From: Cinnamomum chago
Lineage: Eukaryota; Streptophyta; Magnoliopsida; Laurales; Lauraceae
Length of the DNA stretch: 64,000 nt
NCBI GenBank assembly: GCA_038049695.1
Contig: CP142453.1
Span: 130,459,001 to 130,523,000, forward strand
Direction: 5' to 3'
This document shows, piece by piece, positions 11,101-22,439 of this stretch (positions are counted from its first letter, which is position 1; each line of letters starts with the position of its first letter). The position numbers were made by a program, and so were the translations under genes. The notes beneath the pieces are model-generated. The model was not told the DNA's origin. It saw nothing but the letters and a program-made list of their open reading frames with translations, and did not search any database.

Positions 11101-14100
11101 GTAATTTGCATTAATTTCTATTTTCAATTGCAGCTATGGCACCTTTGCAACTGGAGATAATGACGGATATGCTATTATCTGGGATGGTCAGAATAGGAAA
11201 CGACTGATTGAGGTGTTTCTTTTGTCATACTATTCTGATATGCTCTCTTCATTTTATCCGCCAGTGTTAAAACATCTTGAAAATATATTTCAATAGAACA
11301 ATGCTGACTGGGATAATTCTATCAATATTAGATGAGATATTTAGCCATCATCATCATCAAAGCCTTGTCCCAACTATGTTGGGATCGGCTACATGGATTA
11401 TGTTTCTCCATACCGATCTATTATCTCAGAATTCATGTTTGGGTTGTGACAAAATTTTACGCTGGCTGTCAACCTACCTAACGCAACCCTCCTCCTTTAC
11501 CTGGGCTTGGGACTGTCAGTAAAAACTGGCGTAGTTAGATGAGATTTAGTATGATACTATATTTGATAAATTTTTAAAATAGAAGTTATTCGATGCTTAT
11601 TCGTGTTGCAGTTTGAGCTTTTCCTTTTGGTTTGTATTTGAGTCTGGTTCAGAATGTGCAATTTCTTAATTAATTTATCTATTTGTGATTTCTTCAACTG
11701 TTTAGGCACCTCTTTACTTATAAATAATGAAATTGTAATTGAAGCATGGAAATTTGAACTCTGTTTGGTGCTTGTCTTCAATAATTTTAATTTTTCAGTC
11801 TAAATCTTGTGTTAAATCAAGTACTATCAGTGATGTCAATTGGAACTGCAATTTTTTTTATTGCATAATGTAATTTAGCATTAAAATCCTCTAAAGTTTC
11901 TTAAATTGCATGAACTTACAAACCATGTATCTGCAACTTTCTTTGATTCATTTCCATTTGAATGATCCTTTTTTTTCAGTTTCTTAGTAGAACAATATTC
12001 GAACACCTTATGTTCTTGGCATACATATCATGAATCAACTTAGCATTCTCCTTCCTTCAGCTGCAAAGGTACCCTAACAGTGTGGCGTCCTTATCATACA
12101 ACCACAGTGGACAACTTTTAGCTGTTGCCTCAAGCTATACATGCCAGGAAGCAAATGAAGTGTAAGTACTCGTTCCTTGCTTTTCTTCTTTTCTTTACTT
12201 CCTTTCAATGTGAAGATGAGTTGTATGGCTAGAAGCTTTTGTGCTCGATATAAGGCCTGGAACTTGTCCATGGATTCCATAAATGAGCAACGTACCCATG
12301 TCAAAAACGACTTTTCAGATTCTTCTAGTGCTAATTTCAGTATTGTTTCATTGTAATCTAAGTAATACAAATTGATATGTTTATTACTTATTTTTTACAG
12401 TTAAATTTCTGTATTACTTTTATTAGTATTCATGTTGTGTACTATTTTTGTTATTTAATAATATTATAATAGACAGTTCTTAAAATTATCTATATATAAT
12501 GCCAAATCCATGAATCCTATATTTTTTGAGATGTGCTGGATTGGGCACAACTGTATTGGATTTCTTCGCATGTACATGCAAGCAATTTACTGTCTTAGGT
12601 TAAAATGTTTCTCAAGGATGAATGAAAAGAAACTATCAGATAGAACCACCGAATTATGGAACATTTATACTGTGGCCCAGGCCTGAAGGTCTCAGTAGCA
12701 GAGAAGGACAATGCTATATTTACACACACGGACCCATTATCAATAGTGAATACATCCATGAGTTCACTTGAAGGCCACACAATGTACAAATAATACCAGT
12801 TGTGACCTTTTCATGAATCAAGTGACAGTCTGCTTCTATGTGTTTGATCCTCTCGTGTAACTTCAGATTTGATGCCATGTGAATTGTGATTTGATTATCA
12901 CAATTCGATGGAATGGGCACTTTAGCTAGATCCCAAGTTCTTCCATGTATTGCTTCAACCAGAGTAACTCACATGTTGTATTTGTAATAGCTTGGTACTC
13001 AGCCTTGGCATTTGAGCAGTTGCTCGAGGAAAAATCATCCTATTTTGTACTATTCATCCAAAATGGATAAAATCCAAGTGGAAACAACTACTTTGGTTGA
13101 ACTTAATCAGATTTTAAAAGGAGAAGTTAAAAGCCAATATTGTTATTAGGATTTCTTGGCATTTCAGCATAATTGAGCTGAAAAATTGAACTTCAGTCTA
13201 ACCAAATTTCTTTTTTTTTTTTTTTGGGTTTTTGAGTAGCATTCGTATTGAAAAAGAAGACTGTCTCAACCTACTGGGACTTTGGAAATGCTTATTTTAA
13301 TTCCTTTTTTTTTTTTTTTTTTTTTGAACGATGAGAAATTTTACCTTCCTACAATATTGTTTGACCAAAATGTTTACATTATATCAAGAGAGAAGAATGT
13401 CTCTGTAAGGGGGATTTTTGGGATCGCCCCCCACAGGGGATAGGCGGGGCCCAGGGCCCCGGGCCTATTGTATACACTTCGGGAGTCGAGGCTCCTTAAT
13501 CATGCATTTGTCCCTCCCACTGGCGTGGGAAGGGGCCTCCCCAGGAGTCGAGCTCGAGACCTCACCCTTAAAGGCAATTCTGAGACTCTCCTGGTACCAC
13601 TTGGGCTAGCCCGAAGTGTATACAATAGGCCCGGGGCCCTGGGCCCCGCCTATCCCCTGTGGGGGGCGATCCCAAAAATCCCCCTTACAGTCTCTATCAT
13701 TGGGATTTTAGAAAAGATTGATGTTTTAAATCCATTTTTTTTTTTTTGAGAATGATGACTAATATTATGAATAAGGCAAAAACATGGAAGAAGGCCAGCT
13801 AAACGTGGGCTAGCCCCAACAAAGCATAGAAACAAGCTTTATGTGCTAAAAACAACTTGTTTAATTGAAGTGGCACTTAACAATCACATGATACTCTGCT
13901 AGGTTTTTCCACTTTGCTCACCTTGCATGAAGTCAATTTATGTTATCCATGTTAAGTCCTCCATTCTCTTCTATTGTGTTTTTTTTTTTTTTTTTGATCC
14001 GTTACTAAAATGTATTAATTAGAAGAGAGCAAAGCCAACAAGACAAAACTTGGAAGACCTGAATGGTATGCAAGAGCTACACCATCCTAAACCAACGGAA

Positions 14101-15238
14101 ACTACAAATTGTAAACATTGAAAGGAGTAAGATGATCTACCCTTGCTTAGCTGATGCATTGGCCATATCATTGGCCGAGTGCAAAATATGAGAGAACTCC
14201 ACTTGAGTTGAAGAAGACATAACTCTTGATCTCATTAAGAATGAAATGGAACTTCCAAGGGCCTCTAGCAGAAGCCAAAACCCAAATAATTGCAATAGAC
14301 GTGTCATTTTCAACAATAAGCTTCGTATGGTGAACCAAAAAGAAAAAGAAATTGTAGAGCCTCCAAAATAGCCCACAATTCCACTTCATTAGAATCTTTG
14401 CTGCCTATAGACTTGGATAACATCATGAAAACATCTCATTTACCATTGTGAATCACTCCCTCAATTCCAGCTGAACCTGGTTTGCATCTTGACACACCAT
14501 CCAAATTAAACTTCAAAACCCCCTCGAGAAGAAATCCAACCCATCGATCTCTTAATTGCAATAGGCCCATAACAAAGAGAGGCTTCCTAATTGTGCAAAA
14601 ACATGATTGAAGCTCACATAGCTGAATTCTTTCCTTGGATTCCCATTTAGCTATTCTCAAGAACCCTCTAGAAAGAAGCTTCTTGTTTGACTGATCACCA
14701 CCCATCTGCATACAATACAATATACACCCAAAACACCCTCTGAGATATCTGACATCAAGTGGTCCTTTACCAAGGGTAGTAAATGAGGGCGCAAAGCAGG
14801 CCCTTGGTGCAATCCCATTGTGACTGGGAACTTAGTTGTAGTCTCCGCACAAGCCTTATATTCTTTTTTTTAATCAGTCGTCATCATCATCAAAGCCTTA
14901 TCCCGACTATGTTGGGGTCGACTACATGAATTATATACCAGCTTTATATTCACACTACCATTTTCATAAATCTTGTTTTGTATCAGTAATCAATAAAACT
15001 GAAGTAAATGGATCAGCTGAAATTGTCGACACACACACCCCACACATGCATATTGCTGTATTATTGCATGCATGAATAGTAAAGGGTGTTCTCAAATTTG
15101 AACCAGTCTAGTATGATGTATAGTTGTGTATTTCATTGATAAAAATATTTCATGCTTGTTAGGGAAGAGGCTCCCCAGATATTTATACAAGAAATGGACG
15201 AGAATTTCGTCAGGCCTTATACCGGTGAAACTGGGTAA
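5129..15238 (+). CDS. BUB3.3: BUB3-family WD40 spindle-checkpoint protein (BUB3.3 type)
   Basis: Nine coding exons read from splice signals and frame: 5129-5233, 5329-5459, 6672-6754, 9754-10008, 10482-10554, 10972-11052, 11134-11212, 12061-12161, 15163-15238. They join without a frame break into 327 residues, close to the roughly 310-340 usual for BUB3. The product is a WD40 beta-propeller: blades are marked by SSWDSMLRLYD near residue 32, SGGLDKKIMFWDFR near 110, and TGDNDGYAIIWDG near 255. BUB3 proteins bind BUB1/BUBR1-type kinases and KNL1 at unattached kinetochores; the diverged N-terminus (LENPITDAVSRIRFAP) resembles Arabidopsis BUB3.3 more than BUB3.1/3.2. Introns 3 and 8 are about 3 kb and carry transposons. 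The stop TAA is inside a strong donor (GGGTAAGT); splicing from 15235 to an acceptor before 16675 would instead give a short exon 16675-16699 ending in TAG and a 334-residue protein. Family assignment is firm; the last exon and the paralogue number are less so. Confidence 0.88.
7289..8939. mobile_element. hAT-like non-autonomous DNA transposon in BUB3 intron 3
   Basis: The left end reads TAGGGATGTCAAGCCCGG and the right end, reverse-complemented, TAAGAGATGTCAAATGG followed by GC-rich CGGGCC repeats. Such ends (a G/A-rich start, GATGTCAA, then CCCGG runs) are typical of a common plant hAT group. Both sides are flanked by AGTAGTAG repeats, which fit an 8-bp target-site duplication, but the site is itself a trinucleotide repeat so the exact border is ambiguous. 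The interior has no transposase ORF. A 110-bp imperfect tandem duplication lies at about 7923-8140, and an L1-like A-rich/T-rich tail begins near 8640. Confidence 0.6.
11336..11525 (-). mobile_element. RTE-type LINE 3' end fragment
   Basis: The plus strand shows (CAT)n followed by AAAGCCTTGTCCCAACTATG and GGATCGGCTACATGG. On the minus strand this is the conserved 3' end of plant RTE-type elements, ending in (GATGAT)n. Related ends occur at 14879-14942 and 63398-63443 in this window, and a longer copy at 29807-30760. It lies in BUB3 intron 7. No coding part is left. Confidence 0.5.
13404..13689. mobile_element. 286-bp palindromic element with 80-bp perfect inverted repeats
   Basis: The first 80 bp (TGTAAGGGGGATTTTTGGGA and on to TACACTTCGGG) recur exactly, inverted, as the last 80 bp. 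The element is flanked by the direct repeat GTCTC at 13399-13403 and 13690-13694. On the minus strand the interior reads TAGCCCAAGTGGTACCAGG and then GGTCTCGAGCTCGACTCC, spaced like the A and B boxes of a tRNA-type Pol III promoter. No ORF. It lies in BUB3 intron 8. The superfamily is not clear: a 5-bp duplication and TG...CA ends would fit LTR-type integration, while long perfect inverted arms fit a MITE. Confidence 0.75.
13977..14760 (-). mobile_element. Degenerate L1-type LINE 3' region with RNase H remnant
   Basis: The minus strand ends in a poly(A) tract (plus-strand T-run at 13979-13996). Upstream of it, in the minus frame of 14436-14720, is KFNLDGVSRCKPGSAGIEGV, matching the first strand of the plant retroelement RNase H domain with its catalytic Asp; a further piece in the next part (NEVELWAILEAL) carries the second acidic residue. 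The two are separated by stops and frame changes, so this is a dead 5'-truncated copy within BUB3 intron 8. No clear target-site duplication was found. Confidence 0.65.
14876..14945 (-). mobile_element. RTE-type LINE 3' end fragment
   Basis: The plus strand has (CAT)n, then AAAGCCTTATCCCGACTATG and TTGGGGTCGACTACATGAAT, the same 3'-terminal signature as at 11336 and 29807. Only the terminal 70 bp are recognisable. Confidence 0.45.
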
Positions 15239-15765
15239 GTAAGATGTAGCATGGTATAGATGCCAGTCAAAGGTTGCAACTTTTTCATTATAGTTATTTG
15301 TAAAGCTTTTAAAAACTTTAAATTGAAGCAATTTGATGGAAGTCCATGTGCGAGTGACTTGAATAGCATGAACTTTCAAGGTTTAAAACCTGTCTGGCAC
15401 GTTTCCAATGGATACTTTTTTCTTACTAAATAGCCCTCGCATATATAAATAACTCTATAATATATAATAACGTGAGATATTCAGTGTCCTCTAGTTGGTT
15501 CCTATCATCCATCTCATGGGTAATAGAGGATGCAGTTATGGTTGTCAGAATCTATTATATCATTTCCTATAAAATAGACAGGGAAAGGGATTGGATGTTT
15601 ATTACTCATATTAGAAATGGATACTAACCCAAATTTTCTTTATTGGCCACTTGGGTAAGAAATTTGGGAAGTTTTTTGTTTAAAACTTTTCATTTGGTTT
15701 GATCTACTACTCAAGTCCACTGGTACAATAACACATGTGCTAGTGTATATAATATGAGACCAATC

Positions 15766-15866
<101 letters not shown>

Positions 15867-17337
15867 AATGCGTGAGGTAATGCTCTGCATCAACTTCTTC
15901 CACCATCTCCTTGTTCCATGTTTCCTTGTGCAACACATTGCTCCCTCCTTTTATTTACTCAATCCTAACTTCTACACAAATAAACTAATGCCAAATGAAA
16001 GAGAACAAAGGTATTCAATGTTAAAGAAAGCAACCTAGCAACATTAAGAGCAGGGAAATCAGAGTCATGGGGACCATTTGCAGTTTTTGCCCACATCTTT
16101 TAGTCAATGGCAATCATTTCTTGTGTATAACCATAATAACCACCAATCAGGTGTCTAAGGTTGAATGCAGCGATGCTGTAGGACTAACCCTCGAACCACA
16201 AACCAAAACACTTGCAGTAATGCTATTATCAATTTATGAAATGCATTGCCTCCCTCCCTCTCTCTCTCTCTATATATATATGTTCTTTCTTTTTTTTTTT
16301 TTTTCATTTTTTGCTTTGCTGAGTGACTTGCTATCATGGGAATGAAACACCAAACATTTGAATGAGTCTTGACCATAATCGGGCTTGTCTTTTTTTTTTT
16401 TTGCCCCCATTTAATTATTAACTGTGATGAGATGTATTTGGGAGGAGAAATGTCTTCAGTTGATTTTACATTTCCTTTCAATACATACATAAGACATGGA
16501 TGCCAAGATTGGTGTTCAGGCATGCATGTCTTGCACTATTATTTCTCAAGTTAGGAAACCACGAGGCATGCCAATAAAAAAAGATAAAAGTAAATCTGAG
16601 TGTCCAGGCGCTTGGATAATGGAACCTTAGTCACATCCAGGCTGATTATTTTTTAGTTTTTAACTATTTTCCAGACATGAGGGACATTCTGAGAGGTAGA
16701 ATCTTTCTTGTGCAGGACTTCTCCTTTTTAGCGCATTCTTTCTTATATCTTTCCATACCATCTTCCTCACCGTTTACGGTCATTTCAGGTATAAATCCAT
16801 GCCTTGAAGTTCATTTCATTTTGTTTAGAAATGTTAATTACCACATAAAATTACCTTATTTTTGGCACTTGTTAAGCAGTTGATCTTTAAGATCTTAAAT
16901 TCATGTAATAAGTTTTCGGCTATTCTCCGTCCATGCATAGGGCCTTTTATACCTTTCTTTCTCTTAATTCTTGGTAACCAAAAGTAGGCCTATGTATTGT
17001 CCTCCAGTGGTGCTTACCTTATTGGGTCTAACAAGCAAAAGTTCACAAATATGTCATTGAGGTTAGGACAATACCAAATATCAAAATAATTTAATTTCAA
17101 ATCACTCGAGTAGAACAGTCCCAATTGTGACATCATATTTGATAAACTCAAATGCAGAATTCTGTGAAAAAGTATAAAAACCAATCAGAACCATTTCAAA
17201 CCCCCAGTTTGTATTCTATTAAGGTAAGACCATCTGTTTCAGTAAAACTGGATCCAACCTATTTATTGATTGGGTTCGGGTTGGGAAGTATCTACTTGAG
17301 CACTGAATTAACTAATGAGGTCAAGAATTGCCAGTGC

Positions 17338-17339
<2 letters not shown>

Positions 17340-17402
<63 letters not shown>
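17340..17402. repeat. (GA)n microsatellite
   Basis: About 31 uninterrupted AG units between the BUB3 gene and the small minus-strand gene at 17.5-18.0 kb. Confidence 0.97.
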
Positions 17403-17408
<6 letters not shown>

Positions 17409-17526
17409 ACACTTACACATCCTCAGTTTGTTTTTAAGTATATAGGATAATATGGTAATATGGTAGATGCATGGAAACAAAACCGTAATTAGGAACTGCA
17501 TTATCTTATCTAATCTTTTAATAAAT

Positions 17527-17976
17527 CTAGAGTTTGAAACTTCTGTGAACCTTGTCAATGAACTTTGCAGCCATCCCGTCGACATCCTTGACTTCCTGTG
17601 GAATCTGTATCATGTCGACTGGTGGCGGAATCACGATGGGCTTCTTGTTGTTGCCTTTGCGCTTTCTCAATCTTTGACTGCCTGGAATCAGAGGTTTTTC
17701 CTCCACCAATTCATCATCGTTGCTGAAAGGCGGCGGAGACGGCACTGTTGGAGATCCGACTGTTGATGTTCCAAGGCTTATCTGTGCAAGAGAAAGAGAT
17801 GACGCCTTAACGAGGTTTAATACTATATCCATTGATGTCTCACAAATGGACTTTCTATTATTCCTGGTTCTCGACTTAGTACTCATTATTGCAAATCTAT
17901 CTGTCCCCCCTCTACTAGTGTGTTTTGTGGTTGATGAGAGAGACTTGGAGTTGGGATGTAATATATAGTTGTCCAT
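17527..17976 (-). CDS. Small intronless gene with DUF761-like C-terminus
   Basis: An uninterrupted frame of 149 residues from ATG at 17976 to a stop at 17527. The N-terminal part is basic and Ser/Thr-rich; the middle has a Pro-rich stretch (VGSPTVPSPPPFSNDDE) and a basic patch (SQRLRKRKGNNKKP); the C-terminus is VDGMAAKFIDKVHRSFKL. The ending resembles the short DUF761 helix (DVD...A..FI..FH...) at the C-terminus of many plant proteins of unknown function, often intronless. An inner ATG at 17886 (MSTKSRTRNN) is an alternative start; a TATATAT stretch lies between the two ATGs and could be its TATA box. The biased amino-acid composition and the family-like ending argue that it is real, but without alignment the family call is tentative and no function is proposed. 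Confidence 0.55.
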   Translation of the reverse strand: MDNYILHPNSKSLSSTTKHTSRGGTDRFAIMSTKSRTRNNRKSICETSMDIVLNLVKASSLSLAQISLGTSTVGSPTVPSPPPFSNDDELVEEKPLIPGSQRLRKRKGNNKKPIVIPPPVDMIQIPQEVKDVDGMAAKFIDKVHRSFKL

Positions 17977-20065
17977 ACAAGTGGGACGTGCTGTCGAAGT
18001 AATGGGAATATTCCCATTCAAAAGTGGTCAGTGGTACGTGTTCAAAACAGAGAGGGAGATGTTCCTAAAGCTCACGAATGGTATCCCATCTTTGCTTGTG
18101 GTGTGCTCCGACTTCCTTTGCAATTTTTTTGCAAATCAATTCGCCAACACCACTTATGGCAGATCACTGGACGGTCCAGATTTTTTTTTTTGTTGATGTC
18201 CTGATTGTGGGTTAGTGCAGGTATGGTACAGTCCATAAGTCACAGGTCAGGTGATCCTGACTATCTATAGCATTTCGAGCCTTATATTTGAAGCTATAAA
18301 GTATCTTTCTCTAGCTCCGGAAGAGGGAGGAACTTTGGTCCCGACCACTTGGCCAACCCCCTGGGATTAACAATAGTAGCATTAGGTACTGCCTCTAGTA
18401 TTCAGGAATTGGGCCAGAACTCAGTTAGCTGAGGGTTTGAACACTACTCTTTAGGCCAACCCAATAAGGTTTCGATGGTGGCGGTGCTGATTATTTTTCA
18501 GGCCTAGACCTCCATCTTAAGGTGGGTCTTTTTAATCTTGAATGGGTCCATGCCTCGGTTATTTTGTTGTTGGGTCAGAGATCCAGAAAGGTAGATCATA
18601 GTGAACCATGGCTAAAAATCTGTGGCTAGGGCTTGACTCATCCAGCTCTAAAATAGTTAATGGGAGAGTCAACTAGACAACTTGGGAATTATTTTTGTTA
18701 AAAATAGATCAAATATTTATAAACTTTAGATATACATATATTTACATGTAGTAATGATATTAAATTTATTACATTTGAATAAATCATTTTTAAATTGCTT
18801 ACTCCATATCTTAAACATCAATTACTTATATTTGACTCAGCTGAATTAAACCTATGTTTTGACTTTGGCTTTCGTCAAAATGAGGTGATTCGGTAGAGTA
18901 GATTGTACCCAAGCTGGTGGATGACTGGGCTTGCTCAGAACAACAATTTCATTTGTTTTGTTTTTTTTAACTAAAAACCTCTTCTGGCTCTCCAGTCTCC
19001 ATAGCACTTTTTATTTTTTATTTTTTTATGGTAGACATAGCAGGCTTTGCTATGATCCACATTTCTACTAGGATACAGACTCACCATGTAAGCCATACCA
19101 AGTTGGTCCCACAGGTGCAATTGGGCAACGCTTCGACCACAATCAACAGAAGACCACAGGTCTTTACTCGTTCCAGCACAGGTGCAGTAGTTACCCAAGA
19201 GGTACGGAGGATTATAGGTTTACTATAATTTTTTACATGGTGTAATGGCGATTGCTAGCATTTGAAATGTCAGTTTTTTTTTTCCTTATTTTAAATTCCA
19301 GCCATCTATAATGTTTCAAATGACCTTTAGACTTTCTGAAATATCAAACTCTTTTAAAATCCTGGAATTTCAATAATCCACTCAAGAGGAATTAAGAATT
19401 CCACCTCATGAGGATAGCTTTTGGAGTGCTTGAAAGCCTATAGACAAATCATGTGAATCCTAGTAAAGAAATAGGGAGGTCCCATTGTAATTTGTGCATC
19501 CCTTTGGAATAGGGTTGCAAATGGGTATCCGATTACCGAGTTATCCAGAAATTTTGACCTGCAAAAAATCGGATTTGGAATCTATTTTATGTTTCGATTC
19601 ATAAATGGGTTTGTGTTTGGAATCTAATTTAGGTTCCGATTGATAAACAAGTCTGGTTTTGAGTTTATATAGGTTCTGACATGTGGACCTTGGACCCAAC
19701 ATATGAGTCTTAGATATTGCAATTTTTGCTTTAAAACCAATTTTTTCATGGTATTATTATGTATAATACTAGATGTTGCAGACTTGATGCACTGTTATAA
19801 GTTGAATGATATGTTTATTTTAAGAAAAAATGAAGAATAAAGATAATATAATCAATTTTAGAATTGGACTCGAGTCTCTAGGTGGACTCGATTCCGGAAT
19901 CGGATTCGAAATCAACAAAACAAGTTCTGATTCAAAACTAGATCTGGAACTGTTATTTTAAATGGGCCCGGGTCCGGGCTCTCAATGGTTCTGATTCGGA
20001 GCTGTCCTGTTGGAGTACTATTATGCAATGCTAGACACACTTCATACTTAAAGGGCACCCCAGTC

Positions 20066-20186
20066 TTTTTTTTTTTGCTATCGGAGGGTTCCCAACCCTT
20101 TGGGCTGGACTAATCCCTCCGGGCCCAGAGGGAAGCCGGGTAAATCCCCTGTAGCCCTAGTGTGGTAGCGGAGTTTCGAACCCACA
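20066..20186 (-). mobile_element. 5'-truncated tRNA-derived SINE
   Basis: Read on the minus strand it has a B-box-like GGGTTCGAAACTCC, a body with GGGATTTACCCGGCTTCCCT and GGGATTAGTCCAGCCCAAAG, the conserved end CCCTCCGATAGC and a short poly(A). The direct repeat ACCCCAGTC flanks it exactly at 20057-20065 and 20187-20195. The A-box part is missing, so it inserted 5'-truncated. It is related to the copies at 20960 and 46110. Confidence 0.75.
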
Positions 20187-20296
20187 ACCCCAGTCAATCA
20201 CTCACATACACAAGATTCCACCACCACCTGCCTTTTAACGTGTCCCAATTTTGTCTAGATCATTGGTGATTGGAATGACAGAAAACTAATTCCAGT

Positions 20297-20560
20297 TTGA
20301 TAATTTTATTTTTAAAATAAAGTGAAGTGAAGTGAAATAAAAGGAGGAAATAAAATATAAGTGGATTATGACGATATTTTATTTTTTAGTTTTTTGAGAT
20401 GGAATATTTTTGACTTTTTGTATAGGAAAATAAAGTTCTTTTTTCTTTTAGTGAATAAGGGTAATTACTTTTTGACTTTTTTGAAAAAAGACAAAGGGGG
20501 TTTTGAAATAAAGTGCTTTTGTTTTGATGCTTAATTTTACTAGTAAAATTACCAAACGAA
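20297..20560. mobile_element. Possible AT-rich MITE
   Basis: The left side AGTTTGATAATTTTATTTT and the right side, reverse-complemented, GTTTGGTAATTTTACTAG are imperfect inverted repeats enclosing AT-rich DNA with GTGAA repeats. No clean target-site duplication was found, so borders are approximate. Confidence 0.35.
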
Positions 20561-20611
20561 GTCTGTTTGTGCAGAGCTTTCCTGTCCCTGGATATCAAAA
20601 AATCAGATTAG

Positions 20612-20797
20612 GGATCCCGCGGAAAAGAGAGCTTCAAGAATGCACCGGAAAATTCAGAAGAGGTGATTCCTCGCTGCACCAAATGCAATGGGGAAGGCGC
20701 CGGTCCCGTTTCCACGGAAACCTCAGCTGCACAAACGGACCCTTTGGGTCCTTGTAGATGCCCCGTGAGATCATACGCCAAGAACATCATAGTCTAA
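20612..20797 (+). pseudogene. Possible terminal exon or gene fragment with one CxxCxGxG motif
   Basis: After a potential acceptor (ATTAG) an open stretch of 61 codons runs to TAA at 20795-20797. It includes EEVIPRCTKCNGEGAGP and ends PCRCPVRSYAKNIIV. CTKCNGEG matches a single DnaJ-type zinc-finger repeat (CxxCxGxG). No start codon or upstream exon could be found, and SINEs lie on both sides, so this is either a captured or broken fragment or chance. Not assigned to a family. Confidence 0.25.
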
Positions 20798-20954
20798 AAG
20801 TCTCATCCAGATATTACTGGGGAATAGATTTGAACGAAATCATAAGGTGGCAATGATTGGAGCATTTGAGACCTGGCTTTTTTTCTTCTCAAATAGGATT
20901 ATGTGAAATGAGTCCTTTAGTAAATATGTGATACCAATCTAGCTAATACTTTCT

Positions 20955-21140
20955 TCTTTCTTTTTTTATTTTATAATATAATGGTGACTGTCCTAGCCCA
21001 TTGGGTCAGACTAATCCCTTTTGAGCTAAAAAATAACCAGATAAATCCCTTATGACTTCAGTGTGATAGTACAGTTTCAAACCCTCAATCTCATGAGCAA
21101 ACCATGATTTTAGGACAACTAAGCTAACCCCCAATAGGGT
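20955..21140 (-). mobile_element. Diverged tRNA-derived SINE
   Basis: Same family as the copies at 20066 and 46110. Minus-strand order: TTAGCTTAGTTGTCCTAAAA (A-box side), GAGGGTTTGAAACTG (B box), AGGGATTTATCTGG, then AAGGGATTAGTCTGACCCAA and an A/T-rich tail. It is near full length but more diverged than the others; no clear target-site duplication was seen. Confidence 0.6.
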
Positions 21141-22439
21141 TAATCTAGTAAATACTTGAATGCAAGCACATAGCTTAAAAAAACATCCTCATGGACCGAA
21201 TCATCACTTCTCTCACAACAATCTAAATGGTGCTGGTCTCCACCAAGGCAGAAAAGCCGGGACTCACCGAAAGCGAATCATTTTCAATTTCATGCCTTGG
21301 GTTCTCAATCCAGCCCGTGTAGCACTATCCCAAATTTGGTCATGAGTTGACATCCACAGTTGGATTGCACTGAACCCTTAAACTCACATTCATCATTATC
21401 CAGTGAGAATCACTTCTAGTCAAGTCCAGTCTACATCAACTATCAAGGGGCTTTTGCATCCAACCTCACACAGTGCTCCATAGAGAGGGTAAAGTCTTGA
21501 GATAGAGATAGAGAGTGAGAGATTTGTTTGCTGGTCCTTTGATGAATGATCACGGGAGCTCGATTCTTACTTCGTACTGATCATATTATTTTAAGCAAGA
21601 AAGCTTGATTCTTACTTTGTACTGATCATGTTATTTTAAGCAAGAAAAGTTCTTCGGTCATTCCTTGGTAGCTCTGGGAATCCAAAGTCTAGCAATCTCT
21701 TACGAAAGGCATCTGTGTCGGCAAAGATCTTTCAATCTATGGAAGCCCAAGGGCAGCATTTCTGTATTCCGGAAACACAAGAAACAGGAGGGACCCTCTG
21801 CCACACGTGTCAGATGAAAGAATATGTCAAATTGTAGACCACAATTTTCCCCCAACTAATCAGCACTCTTTGAACAAAATTCTTAATCGATAAGAGTTGG
21901 GGTGATATGCAGCTTACTTTGAGAGAGTGCAACTTTGGAAGTTTGTGCTATGCATTTTGACGGTATAAGAGAAAAAATGAATCTATGTTTTGGAAGATAC
22001 AGACCATCACCAAAACAGATTAACCAAAAGACTATATACAGAGTCAAAATTAGGTACCGATGTGTCATTTCAAAATTCAGTGTTGAGTCAAATACCAAGC
22101 ACTTATCTGCTTAAAATCTCATCTTTGTATCATGCTAGAACTTTGTCTGTGGTGGCATTTGAATCTCTAACACCTCTGGATCCTGCGATGAGAGAAGGAA
22201 ATAAGTGATTCATTTCCCTATAGGAAAAAAAGGAGACCATTTGCCCCCATCATTCATGTGTTTTTTCCAACACTGATCTAGATAGTAGCATCAGAACAAA
22301 TTTCCAGGAAGTTGATGGCTCAGAAAGGAGCTGATGATTGCTATTGTTTTTGTTTTTGTTTTGTTCTTTTTTTTTCTTGGCTAGATTTGGACGGTGGCAA
22401 ATACGGGGTATTGATCTCAGGGCAGCTCTGTGAGATTAG

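Noticed and set aside
13540..13620. A true tRNA gene
   Set aside because: Box-like motifs are present but there is no acceptor stem or cloverleaf; it is the interior of an inverted-repeat element.
17977..18021. Fifteen-residue extension of the DUF761-like gene
   Set aside because: The codon at 18021 is TTG; the first ATG is at 17976.
19511..20010. A complete hAT element starting TAGGGTTGCAAATGGGTA
   Set aside because: The left end looks right, but no matching right end or 8-bp duplication was found.
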